Shown here in pieces: positions 42,874-51,548 of a DNA stretch of 64,000 nucleotides. The notes beneath the pieces were generated by a model that was not told the DNA's origin, did no database searches, and saw only the letters and a program-made list of their open reading frames with translations. Source of the DNA: Planctomyces sp. SH-PL14 (GTDB lineage: Bacteria > Planctomycetota > Planctomycetia > Planctomycetales > Planctomycetaceae). The stretch lies in the NCBI RefSeq assembly GCF_001610835.1, contig NZ_CP011270.1, positions 4,296,001-4,360,000 of the forward strand. Direction: 5' to 3'. The stretch's first letter is position 1. The number at the start of each line of letters is the position of its first letter. A program made the translations under genes and the position numbers.

Positions 42874-43230
42874 ATGGACACTCCTCCTCAGTCCTCGGGC
42901 GAAAATGGCGTGTTCGTACTCTCCAGATCTTTGGGGCAGAGTCTTGTCGTCGACGAGGCATTCATCCTTGTTGTCGCATCGATCGGCGAACTCGAAGCGA
43001 CGCTGATTCGCACCGACGAGTCAGGTCTGCATGGCGTCGAGCTCACGATCCGCCCAGGTTCCATGACAGAGATCGCGCCGGGAGTGGGAGCGACGCTGAT
43101 CCCGTTCGAGAGACGAAAGGTTCGGATCGGATTTGTCACGGGCGATGGGCATATCGTACGTGCCCGTTCTTCGGCGTTGCGTTCATCATCGAAGCGCAAG
43201 AGTGCCGACGGCTCCACTGGCAGTAGCTGA
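42874..43230 (+). CDS. CsrA-like protein with an internal insertion
   Basis: A 118-residue protein. The start G-V-F-V-L-S-R-S-L-G-Q-S-L-V-V-D-E matches the CsrA N-terminus (strand 1 and 2), and the late R-K-V-R-I-G-F-V matches its strand 4 region. In between, about 40 residues (starting near residue 40) with two D/E and G-rich strands have no counterpart in CsrA. The HREE strand at the end is replaced by I-V-R-A-R-S-S-A. The usual family length is 60-75. CsrA binds GGA motifs in mRNA. Whether this variant does is unclear. The ATG is immediately preceded by GGGAGG, an unusually short spacing. Confidence 0.65.
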   Translation: MDTPPQSSGENGVFVLSRSLGQSLVVDEAFILVVASIGELEATLIRTDESGLHGVELTIRPGSMTEIAPGVGATLIPFERRKVRIGFVTGDGHIVRARSSALRSSSKRKSADGSTGSS

Positions 43231-44008
43231 CCATTCGACGGCGCAACCGCTGACGGACGCTTGAGCGCGGAGCAGCCACTCCGTGCTCGCGTCCGATCAG
43301 CGTCTTTGAGGAACTCAGCCGTATGCCTTGGCCATGGAGAAAGAGCCGATAGAAAAGTCCCGGCAACATCGCTCTTCCAGGCTGCCGGACCTGGGGCGAC
43401 GCTGCCGGGACATGATCCACCGATCGCAAAAAAGACGCCCGGACGAGTGCTACGTCCGGGCATCCCCCTCCTCACAGCCTGGGTCAAAAATAGGCTCTGT
43501 TTTCTGAGAGTGCGACCCAGGTTTTTCCCGGTCTTCGCTGTCTTCATGTGAAGCGTTTTTTCGTACGTGTTTCCATAGCCGATAGCATTCGTACGGCTGA
43601 GAGCGAAGGGACGGTGGGCAGGTCGGCCCCGGCCTGCCGTCCCTTCTTGGCTGCATCGTTTCGTGCGCTACATTCCGACATCTGAAAGCTTGCTGCCGAG
43701 TGCCGACAGCTCCGGGCTGCGGCCGAATTGCTGAGAGAGCGAACTCACTTTGCGGACCCTTATCCCGAGCAGCTAAAGGCCCGCGCGACGGCTTGGATCC
43801 AGTTGCAACAAGTTCTTGTTCCGAGCTACGTGTGACCGTGGCCTCCACTCTTCGTAAGGCGACATACGGGCAAGGGGCATGCATCTGGCATGGACGGCTC
43901 GCACAGCCCCCTGGTAGAGTGAAGGTCGGGTTAAAAGCGGCACTGCGTGCGAGGCGCAGTGCCATCAGATGCTGAAGCGGTGACCGGCCTGCCAAGGGGC
44001 GACGGACG
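43231..44008. other. Gap with a minus-strand terminator, no supported gene
   Basis: 778 bases without a convincing gene. Frames on both strands are open but lack start signals and recognisable content. A minus-strand terminator-like hairpin is at 43428-43461, and a plus-strand stem GGGACGG/CCGTCCC with a GGCAGG/CCTGCC core lies near 43608-43650. A non-coding transcript here is possible. Confidence 0.5.
43428..43461 (-). terminator. Rho-independent terminator, orphan, minus strand
   Basis: On the minus strand GCCCGGAC (43461-43454) pairs with GTCCGGGC (43444-43437) around nine bases and is followed by GTCTTTTTT. No minus-strand gene is identified to its right, so it may end a non-coding RNA. 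It may also serve as a bidirectional barrier after the CsrA-like gene. Confidence 0.75.
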
Positions 44009-44335
44009 ATGAAGGACCTGTTCGGAGAGGGAGCTCCCCCCGGGAATGAGGTTACTTCAAGTGGCCAGGCCGACGGGCTGGTTCCGCGAGGCCTGCTGCG
44101 GATGTTGATGGGCGAGTACTCGTTGCTCCGCGATATTTCGGCAGCACCCATGGCGGCAGGGCCATTGGCACCAAGCGTCGCGGACGCGGTGGACTTCCTT
44201 CGGTCGCACGAGCTTGTGCTTGTTGACGAACAACAGGTCTCTGTCACCGATCGAGGTCGCCAGCTTCTCGAGGCGACTCCTATCAGCAGCACCAAGTACA
44301 CGTTGGCATTCGATCGAAAACGTCTGGGCTGGTAG
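44009..44335 (+). CDS. Winged-helix-like small protein, subfamily A (W7)
   Basis: A 108-residue protein starting MKDLFGEGAPPGNEVTSSG. The module begins V-P-R-G-L-L-R-M-L-M-G-E-Y-S-L-L-R near residue 25, has the recognition-helix position A-V-D-F-L-R-S-H-E-L-V-L and the wing V-S-V-T-D-R-G-R-Q-L-L-E-A-T-P. It ends K-Y-T-L-A-F-D-R-K-R-L-G-W. This ending is shared with 57738-58019 and related to 44372-44680 and 59465-59749. AAGGGG precedes the ATG. First gene of the plus-strand cluster of five. Confidence 0.75.
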   Translation: MKDLFGEGAPPGNEVTSSGQADGLVPRGLLRMLMGEYSLLRDISAAPMAAGPLAPSVADAVDFLRSHELVLVDEQQVSVTDRGRQLLEATPISSTKYTLAFDRKRLGW

Positions 44336-44371
44336 AGGCGAGTACCGGCCCCACGATGGGAGGTCGAGAGC

Positions 44372-44680
44372 ATGAACAATCCTGCAGAAAGGCACGACGT
44401 CGACAGGCGATGCAAGGTCGTGCTGAAAGGGGGCCTGCTCTCAATCCCTCTGGAAGCGTTCGCCACGTTGCGAACCGTCGCGAGGGATTTAGAGCTGACT
44501 GCCGGCGAGTTACCGCCATCTCTCCGTCACGGGGCGCGGGAGCTGGCGGCGGTCGGTCTGCTGGCGGATGGGGACGGCGCGTTCCACATCACAGACCTAG
44601 GGCGTCGGGTGGCGGACGCGGTCCCGATGGGGCAGAGCGAGGACGTCGTGATGTTTGACGTCCGCCAGTTCGGCCTCTAG
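44372..44680 (+). CDS. Winged-helix-like small protein, subfamily A (W8)
   Basis: A 102-residue protein (MNNPAERHDVDRRCKVVLKG). The core is I-P-L-E-A-F-A-T-L-R-T-V-A, then L-R-H-G-A-R-E-L-A-A-V-G-L-L and the wing F-H-I-T-D-L-G-R-R-V-A-D-A-V-P. It ends V-V-M-F-D-V-R-Q-F-G-L, the same terminal motif type as W7. GGGAGG lies nine bases before the ATG. It follows W7 by 36 bases, likely co-transcribed. Confidence 0.75.
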   Translation: MNNPAERHDVDRRCKVVLKGGLLSIPLEAFATLRTVARDLELTAGELPPSLRHGARELAAVGLLADGDGAFHITDLGRRVADAVPMGQSEDVVMFDVRQFGL

Positions 44681-44913
44681 CGCGGACGAAGAGACCCGCC
44701 CCGCGGAAATCGACGCGCGTCGATTATCTTCCCAGGCGGCTCGGCCCGTGCGCCGTCCACATGGCGGAGTGCCCGGAGAATCTCTGGTCTTGATGGAAGT
44801 CGCCGGGGCTTGGAACTTGGCGAGTAGCCTAAGGTCGCATCATGCCCAAGGATTGACCTAACGCGACGCGGCCTGCCGGGTGCTGCCGTCGCGACAAGCA
44901 AGGGAGTCGACAG

Positions 44914-45177
44914 ATGCAAGACCTGGTACTTTTGCCTGATGAAGTGGCGTTGCTGAAACGAAGCGCGTTGCAGGGAGGGCTGTGCGGAACGCACGAGGAT
45001 CTCTCCCAGGAGGCAGCGTTCGAATTCTTTTGCGAGCAGGGGCTGGCGGAGCTCCGGGCGAATGGCCTTCGTCTGACTTCTTGGGGCAACCAGGTTGCAC
45101 GAGAGCTGGTCGAGGATGGCAATGTCGGCGTTGTCCGGCTTCGCCCGTCAGTGCTCGCAGCCTTGCACCGCGCGTAA
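44914..45177 (+). CDS. Winged-helix-like small protein, subfamily B (W9)
   Basis: An 87-residue protein starting MQDLVLLPDEVALLKRSALQ. It is nearly collinear with 35813-36079 (minus-strand cluster) and related to 34446-34682. The wing is G-L-R-L-T-S-W-G-N-Q-V-A-R-E-L and the tail V-G-V-V-R-L-R-P-S-V-L. AGGGAG lies eight bases before the ATG. It is followed by W10 after 132 bases, the same B-then-C order as W4-W3. Confidence 0.75.
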   Translation: MQDLVLLPDEVALLKRSALQGGLCGTHEDLSQEAAFEFFCEQGLAELRANGLRLTSWGNQVARELVEDGNVGVVRLRPSVLAALHRA

Positions 45178-45309
45178 CGCGCGTTGGCTGAGCAGACTTT
45201 CCCAGCGGGACGTTGGGGGAAAGCCTGATCTCGTCGAGCGTCTGCCGGGCTTGCCCATCGCTCGTCGATCTTTCCCCTAACGCCCGTGGCGGATGGCAAG
45301 AGGAAAAAT

Positions 45310-45630
45310 GTGATTGCGGAAGACTTGGTGTTCTCAGACATCAGCTACGAACTCCTGCAGGGGGCCGCGTCCGGTGAAGGGGTTCCGGTTCAGCGGTTGA
45401 CCGTTACAGATGCGGCCGCGGCGTGGTGGCTGGCGCACCTCTGCCTCGTTGCCCTGGAGAATGGTCGGGTGGTCGCGACGACCCGAGCGCACGTCGTCTC
45501 GCTCGCCGAGACGGAGAAGGCCCCCGGTGATTCGCACGTTCGTGTCAGGGCGGGATCCCTGTGGTCGACGGGGCTCTCTCATCGGTGGGCTGCTCTGGAT
45601 CCCCGGAGTCGCATCCCGTGGGGCGGGTGA
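45310..45630 (+). CDS. Winged-helix-like small protein, subfamily C (W10)
   Basis: A 106-residue protein from the GTG at 45310, with GAGG six bases upstream. A GTG at 45286 is an alternative but less well placed. It matches 35365-35685 throughout: V-I-A-E-D-L-V-F-S-D-I-S-Y-E-L-L-Q, W-L-A-H-L-C-L-V, G-R-V-V-A-T-T-R-A, S-L-A-E-T-E-K and V-R-V-R-A-G-S-L-W. Both end L-x-x-R-W-A-A-L-x(5-6)-P-W-G. Confidence 0.77.
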   Translation: MIAEDLVFSDISYELLQGAASGEGVPVQRLTVTDAAAAWWLAHLCLVALENGRVVATTRAHVVSLAETEKAPGDSHVRVRAGSLWSTGLSHRWAALDPRSRIPWGG

Positions 45631-45652
45631 GTCGTTTAAAGGAGGAGGCGAC

Positions 45653-45949
45653 ATGCGACGGATCACGATGAGTGAGGGCGAGTGGCGGTTGCTCGTCGAC
45701 CTGGTCGACGGGTTCCGGAGGTCCGACTACGACCCCGACGACCTGGAGCTGGCGACACACGAGCTCGTCCGCGTCGGGTTGCTGGAGCGGACTGAGAGGG
45801 GAGTCGAGGTGTCCGAGCTGGGGCGCCGGGTCAGGGCAGATGCCCCGGCGTTCAGTCGCGGCGCCCCGCGAGTCTGGGTCGGCGAGGACAAGCCGACGAA
45901 GCGACCTGTCGGGTCAGAGTCCGTGAACGACCTCGGCCCCTCGGCCTGA
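45653..45949 (+). CDS. Winged-helix-like small protein, subfamily D (W11)
   Basis: A 98-residue protein starting MRRITMSEGEWRLLVDLVDG, with AAAGGAGG eight bases upstream, a strong site. The core E-W-R-L-L-V-D-L-V-D-G is related to D-E-W-N-L-L-V-E-I-A-D-G at 60494 and A-E-W-G-W-L-T-R-L-A-R-G at 59200. Then D-L-E-L-A-T-H-E-L-V-R-V-G-L-L and the wing V-E-V-S-E-L-G-R-R-V-R-A-D-A-P. The charged tail E-D-K-P-T-K-R has no match. Last gene of the plus-strand cluster, 22 bases after W10. Confidence 0.72.
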   Translation: MRRITMSEGEWRLLVDLVDGFRRSDYDPDDLELATHELVRVGLLERTERGVEVSELGRRVRADAPAFSRGAPRVWVGEDKPTKRPVGSESVNDLGPSA

Positions 45950-46079
45950 CCCATCTAACAGGCCATGTTATACGCGCGATCCCGGTCAGTTTGGCCCCGG
46001 TTTCGCGCGCTCCAGGACGTCGTTACGGAATCCGCTGCTATCCACTTTCTAATGATTTGGGCGCACCTTCCGGGCTAGT

Positions 46080-46265
46080 TCCTCATCCGCCGGTCTTCGT
46101 AGTTCTGCCGTGCCGAGGACCATTCCGCACCATGCCTTCCCTGCCCAGTGGTCCCTCCACCGTCCGTCCATTGGAACTCCGCAGCACCCGCGTCAGCTTT
46201 GAGAACACCAGCTCGATGGGTTCAGGTCCGGACTGTACGGCGGGAAGTAGGCCAGTGCCAAAGTT
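46080..46265 (-). pseudogene. IS630-family transposase remnant
   Basis: On the minus strand the stretch reads L-A-Y-F-P-P-Y-S-P-D-L-N-P, then after one missing base I-E-L-V-F-S-K-L-T-R-V-L-R and R-T-V-E-G. Y-S-P-D-L-N-P-I-E is the third catalytic block of IS630 transposases. Only this C-terminal fragment remains. It lies in the gap between the winged-helix cluster and ligD. Confidence 0.65.
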
Positions 46266-46482
46266 GTTTCCAGATCCAAAGTGTTTCCCCTGATCATTCT
46301 GAGAGGTCTGGGGATCCGAGTCCTTGTGATCTTGTCACCCTATTGCGATCGGAAACCAGTCCGACGCCCGGTCGCCTTCCTCTCCTTCGGAGTAACGATC
46401 CGATGGCTAGCTGTCGAGGAAGCATCAGAGGTCGCAGGCCTGAAGTTTGCACAGACGGGCTGAAAACAGGAGCACACAGGCA

Positions 46483-49179
46483 ATGGCGTCGGCTCAATCA
46501 CAGCTCAAGGAATACAAGCGGAAACGGGACTTCCACAAAACCAGCGAACCGGCGGGGAAGTCCTCCCGACACCGTTCGACGCAGAAGGAACTCGCCTTCG
46601 TCGTCCAGAAGCACGACGCGAGTCATCTCCACTACGATTTCCGTCTGGAATGGGAAGGCGTTCTGAAAAGTTGGGCCGTCCCGCAGGGCCCGTGCCTCGA
46701 CCCCTCGCTGAAACGCCTCGCCGTCCAGGTCGAAGACCACCCGCTCGAATACGGCACCTTCGAAGGGATCATCCCGCCGGGCCAGTACGGGGGCGGCACC
46801 GTCATCGTCTGGGACAACGGCACCTGGGAGCCGCTGGGGGACGCGGCGGAAGGTCTGAGGAGCGGCAAGCTCAAGTTCCATCTCCATGGCGAGAAGCTGA
46901 CGGGCGGCTGGACCCTCGTCCGGATGCGTCGCAAGCCGGGGGAGAAGAAGGACAACTGGCTCCTCATCAAGGAGCGGGACGACGCGGCCCGGCCGCTGAA
47001 GGAACGGGACATCGTGAAGGACGAGCCGGCCAGTGTCATCAGCGGTGTCACGATCGGCGAGATGGCTGAGGAACCTCCCGCCGAGTGGAACTCCGAAGGC
47101 CCGAAGACCGGCCGCAAGTCCCGCCCGACTTCGAAGACAACCCGATCCAAGCCCGCGGCGAAGCCCAAGACTGTGGCGAAGCCCAGGACGTCGGGCGACA
47201 AGTTCCCGAAGTCGATCCAGGCCGAACTGGCGACGCTCGTCGAAGCCCCGCCGATGGGGGACGACTGGCTGCACGAGATCAAGCTCGACGGCTACCGCGT
47301 CGTCGCCTTCGTTCACAAGGACAAGGTCCAGCTCAAGACGCGGAACGACCTCGACTGGTCGCACCGCTTCCCGGAGATCGCCCAGGACCTCCAGCGGCGG
47401 TTCCACGGCGAGGACCTGGTCTTTGACGGTGAAGTGTGCGCGGTCGATGACGAAGGGGTGACGCGGTTTGGGATGCTCCAGGAGGCACTCAGCGACAGCC
47501 AGACCGACGGGCTCGTCTACTACGTCTTCGACCTCTTGTGGCGGGACGGAACGGACCTCCGCGGAAAGTCGCTGGAGGTCCGCAAGGATCAGCTCGCGGA
47601 GCTCCTCGGCAACCGTCCCCACGGCCGGATTCTCTATTCGGACCACCAGGTCGGGCACGGCGAAAAGCTGTTCCGGAAGGCCTCCGATATGGGGCTGGAG
47701 GGGATCGTCTCCAAGCGCCGCGACCAGCCGTACATCTCCGGGCGCGGCGGCAACTGGGTGAAGTCCAAGACGAGCCAGCAGGACGAGTTCGTCATTGGCG
47801 GCTTCACGGATTCCACCTCCGCAACGCGGCGTCTCGGGGCGCTCCTCATCGGCTACCACGACAACGGCCAGTTCAAGTACGCCGGCAAAGTCGGGACCGG
47901 CTTCACCGAGGCCATGACGGCGGATCTCCGGGAACGCCTCGTGACCCGGGAGAGCAATGAGTCCCCGTTCGCGGACCGCGTCACCGGAGCGGGGCGGGGC
48001 GTCCACTGGGTCGAGCCGAACCTCGTCGCCCAGATCGGCTTCACGCAGTGGACCCGCGACGGCCGCCTGCGGCACCCGGTCTTCCAGGGCCTGCGGGAAG
48101 ACAAGCCGGCCCGCTCGGTGAAACGCGACATTCCGAAGGAGGCCCCGGCGATGGAGGAAGCACCGCACAAGACAAAGTCGTCCCCGGGTGGCAAACGAAG
48201 GCCCGCAAGCGCGACCGCCAGGAAAGCTCCAGCCAGGCGACGCCCCACCCAGCACCACAGCGGCCCCGAACTCTCAGCAGCGGACCAGAAGCAGCTCGAA
48301 CAGCTCCACCTCACGCATCCCGAGAAGGTCCTCTATCCCGCGGAAGGGATCACCAAGCTCGACCTCGTCGAGTTCTACGCCGCGGTCGCGGAGTGGATGC
48401 TCCCGCACATCGAGAACCGGCCGCTGAGCCTCGTCCGCTGCCCGGACGGCGTCGGCGGTCCGCGGTTCTTCCAGAAGCACGCCGCCGGCGGCACCCCCGA
48501 CGCGCTCAAGCGGATCCCCATCCGGGAGAAGGACGAAACCGAGGACTACCTCTACATCGACAGCCTCGCGGGGCTCCTCTCGACGTGCCAGATGGGAACG
48601 CTCGAGATCCACCCCTGGGGCTCCCGCTGTGACGACATCGAGAAGCCCGACCGCCTGATCTTCGACATCGATCCCGACGAAGGTCTCGCCTGGTCCAAGG
48701 TCGTCGGAGCCGCCCGCGAGGTGCGGGACCGCCTCCAGGATCTGGGCCTCGAAAGCTTTCTGAAGGTGACGGGAGGGAAGGGGCTCCACGTCGTCGCCCC
48801 GATCGTCCGCCGCGCCGAATGGCCGGAGATCAAAGCCTTCACGCGCGGCTTCGTCCGACAGATGGCGGCCGACGATCCCCGCTCCTACACGACGAACATG
48901 AGCAAGAGCGAACGCCGCGGAAAGATCTTCCTCGACTACCTGCGGAACGACCGCGGCGCCACCGCCGTCGCCCCCTACTCCACCCGGGCCAGGGACGAAG
49001 CCTCCGTCGCGGTCCCGATCGCCTGGACACAGCTCACCCCGCAGATGCGTTCGGACCACTTCACCATGAAGAACCTCACCGCCACCCTCGCGCGGCGGAA
49101 GCGCGACCCCTGGGAAGAAATGCTCACCCTCCGGCAATCCCTCACCGCCGCCATGCGGAAGACCGTCGAAGACGCCTGA
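46483..49179 (+). CDS. ligD: ATP-dependent DNA ligase LigD (three-domain)
   Basis: An 898-residue protein with domains in the order phosphoesterase, ligase, polymerase. Phosphoesterase: H-D-A-S-H-L-H-Y-D-F-R near residue 50 and H-P-L-E-Y-G-T-F-E-G near 90. Ligase: E-I-K-L-D-G-Y-R with the adenylated lysine K267, then D-G-E-V and L-E-G-I-V-S-K-R near 415. Polymerase: from about residue 610, with D728 and D730 in I-F-D-I-D-P-D and G-G-K-G-L-H-V-V-A-P. Linkers are Lys/Pro/Ala-rich. It repairs double-strand breaks with Ku, whose gene starts 34 bases downstream. ATG at 46483 has AGGAG upstream. Confidence 0.96.
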   Translation: MASAQSQLKEYKRKRDFHKTSEPAGKSSRHRSTQKELAFVVQKHDASHLHYDFRLEWEGVLKSWAVPQGPCLDPSLKRLAVQVEDHPLEYGTFEGIIPPGQYGGGTVIVWDNGTWEPLGDAAEGLRSGKLKFHLHGEKLTGGWTLVRMRRKPGEKKDNWLLIKERDDAARPLKERDIVKDEPASVISGVTIGEMAEEPPAEWNSEGPKTGRKSRPTSKTTRSKPAAKPKTVAKPRTSGDKFPKSIQAELATLVEAPPMGDDWLHEIKLDGYRVVAFVHKDKVQLKTRNDLDWSHRFPEIAQDLQRRFHGEDLVFDGEVCAVDDEGVTRFGMLQEALSDSQTDGLVYYVFDLLWRDGTDLRGKSLEVRKDQLAELLGNRPHGRILYSDHQVGHGEKLFRKASDMGLEGIVSKRRDQPYISGRGGNWVKSKTSQQDEFVIGGFTDSTSATRRLGALLIGYHDNGQFKYAGKVGTGFTEAMTADLRERLVTRESNESPFADRVTGAGRGVHWVEPNLVAQIGFTQWTRDGRLRHPVFQGLREDKPARSVKRDIPKEAPAMEEAPHKTKSSPGGKRRPASATARKAPARRRPTQHHSGPELSAADQKQLEQLHLTHPEKVLYPAEGITKLDLVEFYAAVAEWMLPHIENRPLSLVRCPDGVGGPRFFQKHAAGGTPDALKRIPIREKDETEDYLYIDSLAGLLSTCQMGTLEIHPWGSRCDDIEKPDRLIFDIDPDEGLAWSKVVGAAREVRDRLQDLGLESFLKVTGGKGLHVVAPIVRRAEWPEIKAFTRGFVRQMAADDPRSYTTNMSKSERRGKIFLDYLRNDRGATAVAPYSTRARDEASVAVPIAWTQLTPQMRSDHFTMKNLTATLARRKRDPWEEMLTLRQSLTAAMRKTVEDA

Positions 49180-49213
49180 CGCCCGGCTGTGACTGACTAC
49201 GAAAACTTCCACC

Positions 49214-50131
49214 ATGGCCCGCAAGAAAAGCTCCCGCACGACCAAGAAGACGACAAAGAAAAAACCCTCCGGCCCACGGGCCAGCTGGCGGGGGACGGTC
49301 CAGCTCGGCCTTGTGACGTTTGAGGTCAACGCCATCAACGCCCACGCCCCGCAGGAGGACCGCGTCTCCTTCCACCAGCTCCACAAGGAGTGCCACAGCC
49401 GCATCCGCTATCAGAAGGTCTGCCCCGTCCACGGCCCCGTCGAGCAGGATGAGATCGTGAGCGGCTACGAGTACAGCAAGGGGAAGTACGTCGAGATCGA
49501 CGCCGACGAGCTCGAAGCCCTCAGCTCCCGCGAGGATCGCTCGCTCACCATCGACGCCTTCATCTCCCCGGACGAAATCGACCCGATCCACTTCGACGGC
49601 CGGATGTACTACCTCTCTCCGTCGACCGACGCCGCCCGCGAGCCGTACCGCATCTTTCTCAAGGCGATGAAAAAGAAGGACCGCTGGGGTGTCGGCCAGG
49701 TGATCTGGTCCGGCCGCGAACAGCTCGTCGTCCTCCGCCCCTACGAGGACGCCCTCCATATGGCGATGCTGAACTACGAGGCCGAGATCCGCGACCCCGC
49801 GGACACGATCACGCCCCTCCCCACCACGGCGCCGCCCGCCCGCAGCGTCCGCCTGGCGGAGCAGCTCATCGACTCCTGGAGCGACGACAAGTTCAACCTC
49901 GCCGCGTACCACAACGAGTACTACGAGAAGGTGAGCGGCATCATCGACGACAAGGTCAAAGGGCGGGAGACGGTCGAGCCCGAGGTCGAAGAGAAGCCCG
50001 AGGTCATCAACCTCATGGACGCCCTTAAGAAGAGCATGGAGCACACCGTCCATCGCCGCCGCCCGGCGACTTCCACCCCCCGTCGTACCACGCATCCCCG
50101 GTCGAATCGCTATCGTTCGAGTGGTCGCTGA
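49214..50131 (+). CDS. ku: Ku end-binding protein
   Basis: A 305-residue protein. After a Lys/Thr-rich N-terminal tail (residues 1-20) comes the Ku core: S-W-R-G-T-V-Q-L-G-L-V-T, C-H-S-R-I-R-Y-Q-K-V-C-P, G-Y-E-Y-S-K-G-K-Y-V and I-D-A-F-I near residue 115. The C-terminus is basic. Bacterial Ku is a homodimeric ring that holds DNA ends for LigD. The basic N-terminal extension is unusual, since most bacterial Ku proteins carry the basic tail only at the C-terminus. It is the second gene of the operon. Confidence 0.95.
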   Translation: MARKKSSRTTKKTTKKKPSGPRASWRGTVQLGLVTFEVNAINAHAPQEDRVSFHQLHKECHSRIRYQKVCPVHGPVEQDEIVSGYEYSKGKYVEIDADELEALSSREDRSLTIDAFISPDEIDPIHFDGRMYYLSPSTDAAREPYRIFLKAMKKKDRWGVGQVIWSGREQLVVLRPYEDALHMAMLNYEAEIRDPADTITPLPTTAPPARSVRLAEQLIDSWSDDKFNLAAYHNEYYEKVSGIIDDKVKGRETVEPEVEEKPEVINLMDALKKSMEHTVHRRRPATSTPRRTTHPRSNRYRSSGR

Positions 50132-50489
50132 CGCGTGAGACACGGACCTTCTCTAAATCCCCGGGTGAGTTGTTCGATTGATGGCTAAGCTAGGATTTGC
50201 CCGATGCACATTTCCTCGCTAACGATCCACGACGCGTCTGGTACCGGAGAATACGGTGTAGGAGCATTTGACCGGCTTTTCGAGAACGCCGCCTGCCCCT
50301 CGCCGGTAGTGGCTGTTGCCCTATCTGGCTAGCCTGAGCACATGGTCGACGTCTCGACCGGAGAGGTGCGGCTGGAGCAGGCGTTCGCCGACTTTCCACT
50401 CGCACTGCGTTGTTCGAGACCGGCAGAGTCCGTCCTAAGATGTGACACCTCTCTCGACCGCTAAACCAACCAGCAGGAACATCTGGATC
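50132..50489. other. Gap, no supported gene
   Basis: 358 bases between the Ku gene and the next plus-strand gene. No start signals or recognisable frames. AT-richer stretches around 50150-50200 may hold a promoter. Confidence 0.45.
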
Positions 50490-50798
50490 ATGCACCTGTT
50501 CGAGATCTTCCTCCCAACAGCAGACAAAGCTGGTCATCCGTGGCCCAGGAGCTTGTTCGAGGAGGTGCGGGGAGAGCTGACCGACCGTTTCGGAGGGGTC
50601 ACTGCATTTCTGCGTGCACCGGGACAGGGGCTTTGGCGCTCCACGAGTGGGGACGTTCAAGAAGATGACATCGCCGTAATCGAGGTTATGTGCGATCACG
50701 TCGACAGGGAATGGTGGAGCGTCTACCGGAGACGTTTGGAGAATCAATTCGATCAAGACGTTGTCCTGATACGAGTCTCGTCAGCAGAAACGATTTAG
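50490..50798 (+). CDS. Hypothetical protein of a conserved 100-residue family
   Basis: A 102-residue protein (MHLFEIFLPTADKAGHPWPR). The pattern L-F-E-I-F-L-P, F-x-x-V-R-G-E-L-T-D-R-F-G-G-V-T-A-F, A-P-G-Q-G-L-W, D-D-I-A-V-I-E-V-M and W-W-x-x-Y-R-R-R-L-E matches a family I know from many proteobacteria and planctomycetes, which is always small, single-domain and of unknown function. The start at 50490 is the family start; an upstream ATG at 50442 is not needed. Confidence 0.8.
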   Translation: MHLFEIFLPTADKAGHPWPRSLFEEVRGELTDRFGGVTAFLRAPGQGLWRSTSGDVQEDDIAVIEVMCDHVDREWWSVYRRRLENQFDQDVVLIRVSSAETI

Positions 50799-50867
50799 TC
50801 GGCGGCCAATTGTTGATGGCAATACCAATGGAAGGAATCCGATTGACTGAACGGACCGAGGAACGAG

Positions 50868-51491
50868 ATGACACCAAGTCGTAATCCCGATCTGCATGGG
50901 AGCGCACCGGACAAGTCCGATGTCGTGCTATTGTTGATCGACGTCATCAATGACTTTAATTTTCCTGAGGGAGACCAGCTGCTTTTGCATGCGATGTCCA
51001 TGGCTCCCCACCTGTCAGCACTGAAGGCGGAGGCTAAGCAACTGCGGATTCCGGTTGTGTACGTGAACGACAACTTCGGCCGCTGGCGGTCCGACTTTCG
51101 CCACATCGTTGAACATTGTACCCGTCCTGAGGCGGCAGGTCGGAGGTTCGTGGAGCAGCTGCGTCCTGCCGATGATGACTATTTCATTCTGAAGCCAAAG
51201 CACTCCGGATTCTTTGCAACGGGGCTTGAGATGCTCCTTGCCTATTTGGGAACGCAGCGCGTCATCCTCACGGGTATTGCCGGGAACATCTGTGTCCTTT
51301 TCACTGCCAACGACGCCTACATGCGTGACCTGGGGCTTGTAGTTCCACGGAACTGCGTTGCGTCAAATACGCAAGCAGAGAACGATTTCGCCCTTTGTCA
51401 GATGGGAGGAATCCTGAAAGCGAACACGTCCGAGTCAACGGCCTTGGATTTAGCAGCCACTGGTTCGCGCGCGAGTGGGAATGAGAGCTAA
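50868..51491 (+). CDS. Isochorismatase-family cysteine hydrolase
   Basis: A 207-residue protein. The catalytic triad positions are seen: D25 in L-L-L-I-D-V-I-N-D-F, K109 in Y-F-I-L-K-P-K-H-S-G-F and C142 in I-A-G-N-I-C-V-L-F-T-A. The family hydrolyses vinyl ethers or amides such as isochorismate or nicotinamide. This sequence does not reveal the substrate. GAGG lies before the ATG. It lies alone, 70 bases after the previous gene. Confidence 0.9.
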   Translation: MTPSRNPDLHGSAPDKSDVVLLLIDVINDFNFPEGDQLLLHAMSMAPHLSALKAEAKQLRIPVVYVNDNFGRWRSDFRHIVEHCTRPEAAGRRFVEQLRPADDDYFILKPKHSGFFATGLEMLLAYLGTQRVILTGIAGNICVLFTANDAYMRDLGLVVPRNCVASNTQAENDFALCQMGGILKANTSESTALDLAATGSRASGNES

Positions 51492-51548
51492 CCCAGTGTG
51501 GCCTGTCGCAGCACTTGTAACTACGCATCCTAGATCCGGAGCAAGGTG

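Noticed and set aside
46498-48258. Long minus-strand frame opposite ligD
   Set aside because: Composition typical of antisense frames. The plus strand shows all LigD domains with catalytic residues.
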